Shown here one piece after another: positions 12,914 through 22,904 of a stretch of 64,000 nt of DNA. The position numbers and the translations under genes are program-made. The notes below the pieces were generated by a model. That model was given only the letters and a program-made list of their open reading frames with translations. It had not been told where the DNA came from and did no database searches. Each line of letters starts with the position of its first letter. The stretch's first letter is position 1. Source of the stretch: Cladopsammia gracilis (Eukaryota; Cnidaria; Anthozoa; Scleractinia; Dendrophylliidae); contig JAJGOT010000259.1 in assembly GCA_022457155.1 (NCBI GenBank), positions 124,001 to 188,000 on the forward strand. Reading direction: 5' to 3'.

Positions 12914-15824
12914 CCATCATCATCATTATCATCATCATCATCATCATCGTCATCATCATCAGCATCATCATCGTCGTCATTAAACATCAGTGTCGAACTC
13001 GCCTGTGGAACGTTGGCCACTTTTTTGATCTTACCACATTTTGACCTCGTTTGTCCTGTGATCTATGACTGAACAGACCCACGGCAATTTTTTTTATTAA
13101 CTAGAAATAAGTGTCTCGCAGAACCTCGCGAAGCACGAGGGAGGGTGTACCGGCGAGTCGAAACTCTGTCAAACTCTCGATTTGCGTGTGAGGCCATGTT
13201 TTCGCCATTCCAATTCGTCTTCTTTGAAACCAAAAAAGTTGGCAAAAGGTCTTTTCGATGGTTCGCGTACCGTTTACCGTCCGCCATCTTTTTTTTTTTA
13301 CCATGCTCCTATATAGGCTTACATGAAGTAGTACCACATTGTTGCCAGGCAACTGCAGGACACCATCAAGTATATATTAAGTATATATTTTTTCGCTCGA
13401 ATTCGCGCGGCTAAGCTCCCGAGGCACGACAAATTTATTAACCTCGCTTCGCGAGGAATTACATACCCAAGCAAAATCCACCTTTATATTTGATGTAAAG
13501 ACTGAGCTGGAATCCCTTGCACCAGCATGCGGGGCGCATAGAGTCTTTGTGGCATTCTAATGGTTTATCTTTAAGAGACGGGCAGTCATCATTGGTTGAG
13601 CAGCTAACATAGTTGTTTACTGTGTGTAGCAAAGAAAAGAACAACTATACAAGCGAATTGACCTCAATCAATCAATCAATCAATCATCAATCAATCATTT
13701 ATTTACCCACGTAACCTCGTTCAAAAAACGTACGTGCTGAATAAAATATAAAAATAAAAGCTAAGATATATCAGTAAAAACTATTAAAATTCAAAAACCA
13801 AATAGTGACTATTAGTCTATAAGAACTATGATTACTAAAATAGATAAATACATTATATATAAAAATGTTCAATGCTTCACACCTAATCATCTTCATAAAC
13901 TTTGAAAGATTTTCCTGCCTTCCTAAAGACAATCAGCAATAATATGCGAACATGTTTGATGTATTTCGATGTTAAATACAGAGAACGCTTTATAACTAAA
14001 TTCACCATTCTTAGTCATATTCAACACTCTAGTAACCGGGGACTCACCTTGATTAATTGTTTTAGTCAACGATTTTATTTAATCTTGTTTACAAGCATTT
14101 TTAAGTTTCGTTTCAAAAATATTTTGAATCCTTAATTTGCGTGACATGTTTTGGGCTATGCTCGCTTACACAATTAGAGAGAGTGGAGTAGAATAATATT
14201 GTCTGCATAAGGAAGCAACGTAATGACAGACCTCATATCCAGGACAGTTTCTGCATTCAAAATGGCGTCCCGTAACACCGGGTAACCATGGTAACAAGGG
14301 TACCTGATCAATATAACGGGGGTTAAGTACTACAATTACTTACATAGAAAATTAATTTTCTCCCAAAATCGGTTCTTGGATAGCAGTTGCACACCGCTGG
14401 TTATTGGTTTAACTGTAGTTTCTGTAGAAAAAAATCCCATCACTTTTTAGTCTTCTCTTTAAAATTGAGTGCAGCCCCACTATACGATGTTACTTGTTAG
14501 TTATTTGAAAAATAACAGGAAGTCAGCAAGGAGCAGATTGTGAGAATTAGCGTATTAATTCGCGGCAAAGGAGATTTACTGAAATAGGCCATTTGCACGA
14601 TGACGTCATATGACTAAAACTACCAGAATGCTTCAGTTTTTTTGTTTTGTAGTGCAAATTAGGGCTATTGTTATTTAAACCGCACTGGAATTACAAAATT
14701 AAATTAAGAAAGGAAAAACGAAATGAATTCTGGTAGTTGTAGTCTAATGACACCATCGTGAAAATGGCTTATTCGCCATCGTACATCGTTTTTAACTCGT
14801 GAATACGCGAAAAATTCAACGAGTTATAGCAGAAGGGGACAAATATGCAAATTTTCACTCCTTGGTTATTCTGCTGACCAGTGCATAAGGCAAGCGGATA
14901 TATTTTGCCTGTTCCAAATTCGACAGGTAATGGTCACCATGGGCACGGCGTTGGAGGGAGGGTAGGGTAGGGAGTTGCCGCAGAGGGTGGGGAGGGTCCG
15001 AAGTTATTGTTTCGTATTCACGAGTTGGCTCGTAGGAGCCTAAGAGTCTTTCCCTAGTCCTCCCTAGTCAAATGTTGTGATGGCAAAGTCGGTCAAGTGT
15101 TTCACGCTGATCAGTCGCTAAACACCACGCATCTCTTGGTGAATAAGGCTTTTTATGTCAGGTTTCTTCTTAGCGAGCGAGCGAGCGACTGAGGCCAAGT
15201 TCGTGATTAACGTGAGTCTATCGCAAATTGTCTAGCAGAGGATTGGTGAAAGGGTAAGATAAATATGTGAAAATCAGGACGACCGATTCATTTTTGATTG
15301 CCACTTTTTTTGGCCAGAACAGTTACCCTAGCTGATCAGTTCATAATTACCTTTAGTTACTACGCGTCCACTGTGTTAGCAAAGGTCTAATTCAACTACT
15401 GAACAGCAAAAAAATTATCTGGCACATTCATGAATTGGTGACTGACTGTATGAGTGTGGAGTTTTAAAGGTATATAAAGTACGCTGCTTTTTTGTATTTC
15501 GGTGATCGTTTCGGCCGTTCCACGATCATTTAACGAGCTCATTCACAAGTACAAAATAGAAAACTAGAAGAGTGATCCAGAGTAATCCTAACTGATTCTT
15601 GATTTATTCTTTCGTTAAAAATCGGTTGTTATTTGTAGCATATACTCACGTTTTGATGGAGTTGTGGTGTTATTGTAGTTAGCTTTGGTTACGCTTTCTG
15701 TTGTCGATTTTTCTTGCTTATTTTCTCGCGGAGAAGACGTGCTCGATCCTGGCCAACGTGCAGACGAAATATTTCCCAAGAGCAACAAGGCTCCGACAAT
15801 CAGCACACCTCTCCAAGTTTTCAT
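8286..15824 (-). CDS. Unrecognised EGF-like single-pass membrane protein with polyproline cytoplasmic tail (7 exons)
   Basis: Exons in transcript order: 15824-15650, 13619-13467, 12546-12385, 11644-11431, 10278-9876, 9531-9449 and 8454-8286. All are GT-AG and all phases agree, giving 452 residues plus stop. Residues 1-22 form a signal peptide (MKTWRGVLIVGALLLLGNIS). Residues 23-58 are Ser/Thr-rich. Residues 59-109 are a six-Cys module (SCSTNDDC ... CWCKG ... GGFCLG). Residues 110-163 are an EGF-like module with six Cys ending TCKHGFVGNGLSC. Next comes a Thr/Lys stalk. Residues about 213-234 form a transmembrane helix (MYLVIIGGSFLVALIIILAC). A strongly basic stop-transfer patch (RKRKKQKKRKKQ) follows. 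The tail has three proline runs of 5-10 residues (sites for EVH1, WW, SH3 or profilin are possible), a Lys-rich block and a Cys-poor end. An alternative start, 33 nt upstream at 15857, precedes the signal less well. The last exon (MAPGAKYIKITEKK ... LFAALLLQALRYMW) is the weakest; it is supported by phase, a pyrimidine-rich acceptor and a downstream AATAAA. Orthology and function are unknown to me; an adhesion or signalling surface protein is inference. Confidence 0.75.
9005..9170. mobile_element. Near-perfect 166-bp palindrome (fold-back MITE)
   Basis: Arms of about 70 bp starting AACAAATAGATTCC and ending GGAATCTATTTGTT differ at about one position. The loop is about 25 bp. A diverged half-copy of the same arm is at about 13028-13086. 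It lies in the last intron of the EGF-like membrane protein gene. Confidence 0.9.
10574..11071 (+). pseudogene. Reverse transcriptase C-terminal remnant of a non-LTR retrotransposon
   Basis: An open frame of about 165 codons resembles the C-terminal 'thumb' region of LINE reverse transcriptases. It has an LQKRVIRFMYFANCSEHT block, then HSYNTRSSTSNNFYI, then a GAKLWNKIPCFLREL block, which is the usual RT-tail order. The upstream RT, endonuclease and promoter are missing (5' truncation). It lies antisense inside the intron between the transmembrane exon and the polyproline exon of the host gene. The element's 3' UTR continues to about 11336. Confidence 0.8.
11072..11337 (+). mobile_element. Non-LTR retrotransposon 3' UTR with stem-loop and (TTG)n tail
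   Basis: Downstream of the RT remnant is a T-rich stretch. It is followed by a perfect 10-bp stem (11240-11249 with 11271-11280) around a 21-nt loop containing GATTAGCTTTTGCT. AATAAAG and a (TTG)n tail follow. It is the same element as 10574-11071. Confidence 0.75.
12859..12985. repeat. (ATC)n microsatellite
   Basis: Nearly pure ATC/CAT trinucleotide tract. Its Met- and Asp-rich open frames are artefacts of the repeat. Confidence 0.95.
13660..14140 (-). mobile_element. Possible minus-strand retroposon 3' end
   Basis: A (CAAT)n tract at 13662-13697 is followed by CATTTATTTACCC. On the minus strand this reads as ...AATAAATGATTGATTG, a retroposon-like tail. Similar CAATCAATCTTTATTTGCCCC ends occur at 56702-56721 and 62316-62335. 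The rest, to about 14140, is AT-rich with no clear coding sequence. Confidence 0.4.
14584..14772. mobile_element. MITE with ATAGGCCATTTGCACGATG termini
   Basis: Inverted repeats of about 45 bp with a few mismatches. The left arm reads through TGACGTCAT and CTACCAGAAT; the right arm is the inverse, ending CATCGTGAAAATGGCTTAT. It lies in the first intron of the EGF-like membrane protein gene. Confidence 0.75.
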
Positions 15825-17481
15825 GTTATGCCTGAAGACATTTTTGCCGAGTTGCAATGAAAAATTAATAATGATCTTACGTCACTATGAAAATTCGAGC
15901 GCGCGCGTAATGAAGCGAGTAAAGCGTCAAATATTTAGGAATTACTAATTACATGTAATTAGAAAAGTAGTTGGAATGTCACTTTTAGTTCTTGTCAAAT
16001 ACAATGGATTCAAAAGTTTTCAAAAAAGCTTTTTCCTGTTAAGCTGGCGATTGTTTGCGCGAGAACAAAGTTTTGGCGTCGGGATCTCGTAGTACTTGCC
16101 AATAAGAGCGGGAAATTAGCCTTGAGCGAAATGCCGAGCATAGTCATAACATATATATTGCCCTCCCTGCTACACAAGCCAGAGTGTATGACTTTAATTT
16201 GAGGCTTGATCGCAAGGCTTTCATCTTATCAAGTGGGTTATATCGCGTTATCCTCTCCGATCACCACAAATAGAGCACCGACCCCTCTTGCTATGGGATA
16301 AAAAATATTATTTTCAAGCCTTCAACGCGTCGGAGGCTTTCAAATGGGTAGCAATCTTTTTATTCCAACACAAAAACACACTCAGTTTGGCTTCCACCCT
16401 GCAGTTAGCACAATGCTGACATTGTCAACTTGTGTAAGAATCTGTACCCAATAGCAAAATTAATTATCTTTAAGTGAACAAGAAGCAAAGGACTGTGAAC
16501 GAAAATGCTGCTGGTGTACGTAGGATCTGTAACAGATCTAGTCAGCCAAAAACAGAGATACAATCAAAGTATAGATCAAGGCTGATACTACAAACAGAAT
16601 AAAACAACAACCAAACATTAAACTTTTTTCATTTAAGACACGAGAAAATATCGATTTACCTTATTGTCTGGCAACCAACTTTTTATTAAAGTGACTCGGC
16701 CTTATTACCAAAAAAGGACAACCTAATTTTTTAAAGAAAACTTCCTCTTGTTGATAAGGGCAGGAACAAGTATCACCGGTGTAGTCATTTGGCTCTTTAC
16801 TCTAAAAGTTAACTTTAACTGAAGTGCGGACGATAAACAAAACTAAACCCTCTATTTGCGTGTCATGGAAACCTGGCGTCTCTGCAGAAAGACAAGGGAC
16901 AGTAGCAGGTGGACGTGGCGTGAATATGATAATTTTTAACAAAACTTAACATTTCCAGCCAGATGTTTTAACCATTTTTAAAAAGAAAAAAATAGCCGTT
17001 TGACTGCGATAATTGTATTGCGGTCTATCTAGGCCATTTGCCAAGCTAGCGGGGCTCACAAATGACTAGGCAGACAATATTATGGTTTTGGAAACAACTG
17101 TTTTGTCTTTGAACGCGTGTGACTGAAGCTCCTTAATAAGTTTTTTTGTCAATCAACTCTTCAGTGCGCAACAAACCTATATGATTGTCTGAACTTAAAC
17201 GAAAGAAAAAATATTGTTTTTCAATTTCTTTGAGATACTTTATTAGAAATAATGTATACGTAAACAAGGACAGACATATCAATTTCTCCCAGTTGTTTTC
17301 GTAGGCAGGGAGCCAATGAATAAATATTGACATATTATACGGTTAAATGTTTAAGAGTAGCTTAGAACTTTTCCGTGCCCCACTATTGAGTAAAATATTC
17401 ATTTACAGGCTGTTTTGACGAAGTGGAAGTTACTGCGTGGCATTTCAGAACCAACTTAACTGCTGATCTCTCAAAAAGACA
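15825..17481. other. Intergenic region between the EGF-like protein gene and the GPCR
   Basis: It should contain the promoter of the minus-strand gene (right of 15824) and the 5' flank of the GPCR. I see no ORF, RNA gene or clear repeat; the short ORF at 17133-17333 has no family features. Confidence 0.5.
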
Positions 17482-18387
17482 ATGGCGAACAACTCGAACG
17501 ACACGTATGTACCTCCGACATCAGCAGGCATATTTGTATTTCTTTCGGCCCTGAACATTTTTCTTTCCATCACCGCATTTCTGGGCAATACTCTGATCCT
17601 GGCTGCTCTTCATAAATTGTCGTCCATTTATCCACCGACGAAACTGCTGTTTCGATGCCTGGCAGTCACTGGTCTTTGCATTGGTCTTATTACTCAACCG
17701 ATCTATATAATAAATCGACTGATGCCTGCTGTACTAAAGACGTTTATTGATTTCCCCTATGCAATTTCTTTAATATATGATATTTCCTTCCCCTTGTTGT
17801 TTGCAGTTTCAGTTTTGACGTCGACCGCTATAAGTGTGGACAGACTTCTTGCCATATTATTGGGGCTGAGATACAGACAGGTTGTAACCTTTTGTAGGGT
17901 ACAAGCGATCATACTTTCTTTTTGGTTAATCGGTGTTTTTTGTTGGACGTTAGCGCATTTGACATCTTTTGATGTTGGCGTGAATATTTATTTGGTGTCA
18001 ATAATGTTTTGTTTGATAATCTCGACGTTCTGTTACATCAAGATTTTCCTGACTCTTCGCCATCAACAAACTCGAGTGCAAGAGCATATTCAGCCAGGAC
18101 AACTAAACGGAGGAGGAAATTCACTAAACATAGCAAGATACAAGAAGACTGTTTCTACAATAGCTTGGCTGCAGTTGGGGTTACTTGTTTGTTATGCTCC
18201 TTATAGTATATGGCAAATGCTATCGTGGTATGGAAAAATTCATTTCGCCACAGCAACATCCCACTTCATAGTATCGCTCCTTTTCCTAAACTCATCTCTT
18301 AACCCGATTCTGTACTTTTGGAGGATCAGAGATGTTAGACAGCAAGTGAAAAACATGGTCCGCAAGGTTTGCTGCTCTTCAAGTTAA
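17482..18387 (+). CDS. Class A (rhodopsin-family) G-protein-coupled receptor, single exon
   Basis: A 301-residue seven-helix receptor. N-terminal glycosylation sequons lie at residues 3-5 and 6-8. TM1 contains GNTLIL (N36). TM2 is at about 52-75. TM3 ends in a DRY-box variant, Asp120-Arg121-Leu. TM4 and TM5 are at about 140-190. A short third loop leads to TM6 with CYAPY, TM7 carries the NPILY motif (274-278), and a Cys-Cys pair (297-298) suits palmitoylation. Unlike most class A receptors there is no Cys at the top of TM3 (Ser95 occupies that place). The very short second extracellular loop also has no Cys, so the canonical disulfide is absent, as known for melanocortin-type receptors. Intronless receptors of this type are typical of large anthozoan GPCR expansions. 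Ligand and G-protein are unknown. The start ATG was chosen because it begins the frame directly upstream of TM1. Confidence 0.9.
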   Translation: MANNSNDTYVPPTSAGIFVFLSALNIFLSITAFLGNTLILAALHKLSSIYPPTKLLFRCLAVTGLCIGLITQPIYIINRLMPAVLKTFIDFPYAISLIYDISFPLLFAVSVLTSTAISVDRLLAILLGLRYRQVVTFCRVQAIILSFWLIGVFCWTLAHLTSFDVGVNIYLVSIMFCLIISTFCYIKIFLTLRHQQTRVQEHIQPGQLNGGGNSLNIARYKKTVSTIAWLQLGLLVCYAPYSIWQMLSWYGKIHFATATSHFIVSLLFLNSSLNPILYFWRIRDVRQQVKNMVRKVCCSSS

Positions 18388-18724
18388 GCTGTCAATAACT
18401 GCAAAAGAAAAATAGTTCAACTACATCTGCTGGTGATAAAAAAAATAACTTCAATAAGAATCCACATAACATGAATATTAAGAAAAAAAACTTCCCCTTT
18501 CTTATATACTTATGGGGTAACGTTCTAGTAACTATTCTACAAAACCTGTTATTATAGTTCCACCTATAACTTGAAGAAGACTGGTCTGCCCCAGCCGAAA
18601 TAACAAATAGGCGGCAAGAATCGAGATTTTTTGGAGGGAGACGTCGTATTGGCTGTGCACTAGTCCTCGGACTTCGTTTTACCTATTATAAGTACGAAGA
18701 ACATGTTATGTTAATATTGAAAGG

Positions 18725-18838
18725 ATAGATTTGGATGGCGGAACAGTTCGATCAAGTTAGGCGTTGTTCTGATAACAAACTCTATAAACCGTACTACAAC
18801 TTCTGCAGTCAAAAAATTCAGGTGCGGTGAAAGTTTAC
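18725..18838 (+). repeat. ~115-bp dispersed repeat, copy 1
   Basis: This sequence (starting GATTTGGATGGCGGAACAGT, ending GGTGCGGTGAAAGTTTA) recurs at 24948-25062 with about 90% identity. There are no terminal repeats. It may be part of a longer retroposon. Confidence 0.75.
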
Positions 18839-19064
18839 ATTGCAAAACACTGGCTTATAAAATACACATACTGTTGAAGTAGAAACGAGCGGATCCGTAC
18901 GGATAGTTCGCAGTTGTTTCTCAGAAAGTAGTGCTATTTTGTCTTCGCTGTTACTGTTGTTGAGTTGAGAAATCGGGAGCAAACTGCAGTGGACATCACA
19001 GTAGATTTTTGTTTATTACATATACTTAAAACAGAAAAAATCTTAAAAATCATCTTTTCTGTTC

Positions 19065-19137
19065 GCCAGATTGCGTGTCGCCAGATGTTTATATAAAAGA
19101 AGACAATGAATAAGCATTTGGCGACACGCAGTCTGGC
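19065..19137. repeat. 73-bp inverted repeat
   Basis: Arms of about 23 bp (GCCAGATTGCGTGTCGCC and its inverse, ending GACACGCAGTCTGGC) surround an AT-rich loop. It is probably a small MITE or hairpin relic. Confidence 0.75.
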
Positions 19138-19311
19138 AATTTAATTTGGGGAGTGGAATTTTTCGAAAAATACATCAAAACGAAAATTCTTTGCCTTCAA
19201 TTGCAGCAAGGGCCACAAAGAAATTTTCCTTTAGCTCTTTTATCGCACGTCGGACTCATCATATCTTGTATCCACAGTCACGTACTACAGTGTTACAGTA
19301 ATCAGTCAACA

Positions 19312-19468
19312 CTATTTTACCAATGTTGTGTTCCCAGTGCATCTTGGGTAGTTCTAGTCCTTTGTGGGGGCAGGTGTAATTTGAAATTTTAATTTTGGCC
19401 GTTTGCCAAACTGGTCGTTGACTGGAACTACCCAAGATGCACTGGGAACACAACATTAGCAAAATAGT
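19312..19468. mobile_element. MITE with CTATTTTACCAATGTTGTG termini
   Basis: Left and right arms of about 45 bp are inverted repeats sharing TGTTCCCAGTGCATCTTGGG and its complement. Confidence 0.8.
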
Positions 19469-19777
19469 CTAATGCTTTGTTGCCGTATAAATTTTTACCA
19501 AAGCAGTCCTCGAAGAAATAGCGAGGCAATAATCATGTTTGCTTTCCAACAAGGCTGAGAAATAATATTCTGTTGTGACAGTTTGAAAGTTCTTTACCGA
19601 AGAAACAGCGCCAAACTTTGAAAAAAATTCTCAAAAACCTGCCTCGAACGTACACCACTTCAAGCTCAAAAAAAAGTTTACGCATACACCGAAACTAAAA
19701 ATGAGTAATGAGGTCGCGTTCATTTTTTACGCTGGAGGAGAGACAGGAAGTGACACGATCCTTCACTGACGTTTCTT

Positions 19778-20345
19778 GCTCCCAGAGTCAATTATGGAGA
19801 CATGTAGTGTAGTTCTAACGTTTTAGTCTGTGGACAAAACCCTATGGTGTGACCATTCAAATGAAACGTTTGCATGGTACTATTTTGTTTTTTTTTTAAT
19901 ATTTTACGAATAAAATCATAGGCAGACAAATCGTGATGTGTGAGTCACATCAAGTACAGTAATGAAATATACTTGGTAATAATACGATTTGGAATTGAGA
20001 AGCGATAGAAAAATCGAAAATATTACACAATAAAGTATACTCACCTTTACTTTATTGTCTCTTGATGTATCATGACCACTATCCACTATCCACTGTAGTG
20101 GATAGTGGGGCGAGTGACAAAAGTGGTAAAAATGCATTTAAACCGGTCAGGATACATCAAGAGACAATAAAGTAAAGGTGAGGATACTATTGTGTAATAT
20201 TTTCGATTTTGCTATCGCTTCTCAATTCCAAATCGTATTATTACCTAGTATATTTCATTACTGTACTTGATGTGACTCACACATCACGATTGGTCTGCCT
20301 GTGATAAAATTTGGTATTTTCTTGAATTTTGATATTTGGCTCAAT
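19778..20345 (+). mobile_element. TTAA-type MITE, copy D, interrupted by another transposon
   Basis: The left part (CTCCCAGAGTCAATTATGGAG ... ATTTTACGAATAAAAT) and the right part (ATAAAATTTGG ... GAATTTTGATATTTGGC) belong to the common family. They are separated by the 387-bp element at 19917-20303. Confidence 0.75.
19917..20303. mobile_element. 387-bp palindromic element nested in copy D
   Basis: Arms of about 185 bp are inverted repeats, with ends CATAGGCAGACAAATCG and CGATTGGTCTGCCTGTG. They meet at a central CACTATCCACTGTAGTGGATAGTG palindrome. The element is flanked by direct repeats ATAAAAT (19910-19916 and 20304-20310), a 7-8-bp target duplication that would suit a hAT-type non-autonomous element. 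Confidence 0.85.
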
Positions 20346-21506
20346 TAAAGGATTTAGCTAAAAATTTGAATAGCAGCAATAATTAAAAAAAATGAAACTC
20401 GGCTTGTGACGTCCACGCAATAGTTTGGCTGACATCTAGAGACTTGTTATGGTTTATGTTGTCATGAATATAGATAGTGGCCACAGCACTTATGAATTTT
20501 CAGAACCTAAACAATCCAAGCAAGGTTGTCGCTGAAAGTTTCCTGATTGACAGAGAATTGACTGCTTGCAAGTTTAGCCTATGGCAAACTAATTAAATTG
20601 CATTTGGCTACTTAAATGAGGCAACTATTTATAAGTATAACGTCAACAAATCATTTTTTATTATGCGAGTCTTGAAAGAATAAATGGAAACACAGCGAAC
20701 GCCAGTTGAAACAGACATTTTCAGGACCATAAACCGGAGTCATCCACAAGGTCGATAAAAAAAAAACAAGAAACATGACAATGTGTTCCTGTTAATGAGC
20801 AACAGTGGAAAAATAATAGACTATATGGCTAAAGGTGGCATATTACTTTATTAATTCTTCTCGATCTATCAAAGTTAACAAATGCCATATCTTAAGCAAA
20901 GAGTCGCATATACCTATTTTAGTTATAATACCGGTTAACATTTCAGCTGACATTTAACAAACTTCAGCTATGCTATTAAACTCGAATGTCCCTATGCGAG
21001 CTCCCTTAATTTCCATTGCTTATGTTGTAATAAAGTTAACAAGGTAATCCCTACAAAGAGGTCTAAGAATTGCTTTACATGAATTAGGACTATTAAAATA
21101 AAAGTAAGAAATCTTCATGGTCGTTTGTTTTAATACTTTATCTCTATGCAAACCAAGCCAAACTCAAAAAAGCCCGTGTCTAGCTGCTTTAACCCTTTCA
21201 GCGCCATTGTCAAAACACAATTTCTCCTTAATGGTCGTCACACATTTCTCATAACATAAATTGGGAGAAGTAGTAAAAGAACCAAGAGAATTGATCATGC
21301 TGATCATTATGTTAATTCTCAACAACGTCTACTGAATTATTCATTGTTACAACAAGAAGAAATTTGATATTGATCACTACTGAGCTTAAAGTGTTCAGAA
21401 CAAAACAACATAGCAGAACGTATCCAAACAAAAAACATGAACATAAAATTTGCTATCCTAATTTCCGATAAATACCGTACTAAAGCTAAACAAAGTTGGT
21501 TCGCTT

Positions 21507-21630
21507 AAGGCCGATTTACACGGTATAACTTTATCGCATGCGACACGCTCAAACCATGAACTCAAGTCATATCGAAAGCATGGCGTAAGCGTCTCGTATG
21601 CAATAAAGTTGTACCGTGTAAATCGGACTT
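21507..21630. mobile_element. Small MITE with GATTTACACGGTA termini
   Basis: Inverted arms (AAGGCCGATTTACACGGTA ... TACCGTGTAAATCGGACTT) with further internal pairing (ACTTTATCGCATGCGA and its inverse). Confidence 0.75.
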
Positions 21631-22260
21631 TATACATATATATTTTTTAACCAAATATTGGTCATTCATTCCCTTCTAAGTCCCTTTTAATGTGAACCTG
21701 TTCGGAAAGGAAAAAAGTTACTAGAGCAATGCGCTAACGTTTTAAATTGTCATACAATTCTCCCGACTGGTCATCAGGTTTAAAATTCGCAGGAAAGCGG
21801 TTGGGGAAAGTTGTCTTAAAATAAAAACTCTTTATTTTAAAGTATAAATATCAGAGGAAGCTAAAAAATAATGGTCCAGTTTTGTTTCAAATTATTCTAC
21901 TAGTGCTCTAAGAGTAAAAATAAGTGTATTGCGCTGCAGATGGCCAGGATGGAAATGGATTGCAACATGAAAAACGTTGGCCAATTTTTTTTTTTTTTCA
22001 AGTTTATCACCTTGCGTCTTGGAAAACTCGCTAAAACTCAGATTATGGTTGGTTGAAATCTTCGTCTTAATGATCTTCGGACATCTTCAGACATCTTCGG
22101 AATAGATCGGGTTGTCTTCGGAACCATTTCGTGTCTGGCAAAGGGACTTAGTTTTAATTTAGGACAGTTTTGACCCAGAAACGTCAAAATCTCCGACATA
22201 ACTCCTTTAGCGGTCATTTTAAATTATCACTCATGACCTATTTGCTTGATAACGTAGTTA

Positions 22261-22546
22261 TAGAGCAGTTTTCAATTGAGTGTCGGAGAACCAAAACCAA
22301 AGTAATTACTCTGACCAATCACAGCAGTCGTAGACAATCCAATGAACCAATCAGAGCTCGAAGGAATTACATGTCGGCGGCGCCAAACGCGGGAAAACGC
22401 GTGCTAGCAAGTCACGATTGATTTTTGTTTTACTTCTGATTGGTCGAGAAAGTGGCGCGACATTTTTTAGCCAATCACAAAGCGCAGCAATGAAAAACCA
22501 AAGCAATTGTGTAATTACCTTCGACACTCAATTGAAAACTGCTCTA
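22261..22546. mobile_element. 286-bp MITE with TAGAGCAGTTTTC termini
   Basis: Terminal inverted repeats run TAGAGCAGTTTTCAATTG and its exact complement at the right end, through GTGTCG. The flanking bases are TA. Partial copies are at 36938-37174 and 8003-8160. The ORFs across it are not genes. Confidence 0.9.
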
Positions 22547-22671
22547 ATACAGGGAGAAATCAAAGACTTATCACATGACAACTCTGTGGGTGAGAGTCTA
22601 AGGGATGAGCATTTCAATTTTTCCAAGTGAGATTGTTAAAAGTTTGTTTCACTGTGGCGATCTTAGAAGGT

Positions 22672-22880
22672 CAACCCTTTCACTCCCAGAGTCAATTATG
22701 GAGACATGTAGTGTAGTTCTAACTTTTGAGTCTGTCGACGAAATCCTTTGATGTCACCATTCAAATGAAACCTCTTCGGCAGTACTTTGCATGATACTAT
22801 TTGTTTTCAATATTTTATAAAATGAAATTTGGGTTTTTTCTTGAATTTTATTTTTTGAAGCTCTTGGGAGTCAAAGGGTT
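22672..22880 (+). mobile_element. TTAA-type MITE, copy E, in the laminin 3' flank
   Basis: A single-unit copy (AACCCTTTCACTCCCAGAGT ... GCTCTTGGGAGTCAAAGGGTT) begins only 24 bp beyond the laminin stop codon at 22905. It therefore probably lies within the laminin 3' UTR. Confidence 0.85.
22847..22852 (-). promoter_or_regulatory. Candidate laminin polyadenylation signal inside MITE copy E
   Basis: AATAAA on the minus strand, 53 nt past the laminin stop. Other copies read TTTTGATTTTT here; this copy has TTTTATTTTTT. The signal therefore appears to have arisen by mutation of the element. Confidence 0.4.
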
Positions 22881-22904
22881 TTTTGGTCAACATTAGAGGC
22901 AAAT

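Larger units (their letters stand above)
18388..22904. other. Intergenic region rich in fold-back elements
   Basis: This is the 3' flank of both the GPCR and the laminin gene, which converge here. The elements listed separately (18725, 19065, 19312, 19778, 19917, 21507, 22261, 22672) are the recognisable contents. About 20345-21500 and 21640-22255 are AT-rich with no coding or repeat signal that I can support. Confidence 0.6.

Noticed and set aside
12705..13020. Poly-Met and poly-Asp ORFs
   Set aside because: Frames of an (ATC)n microsatellite.
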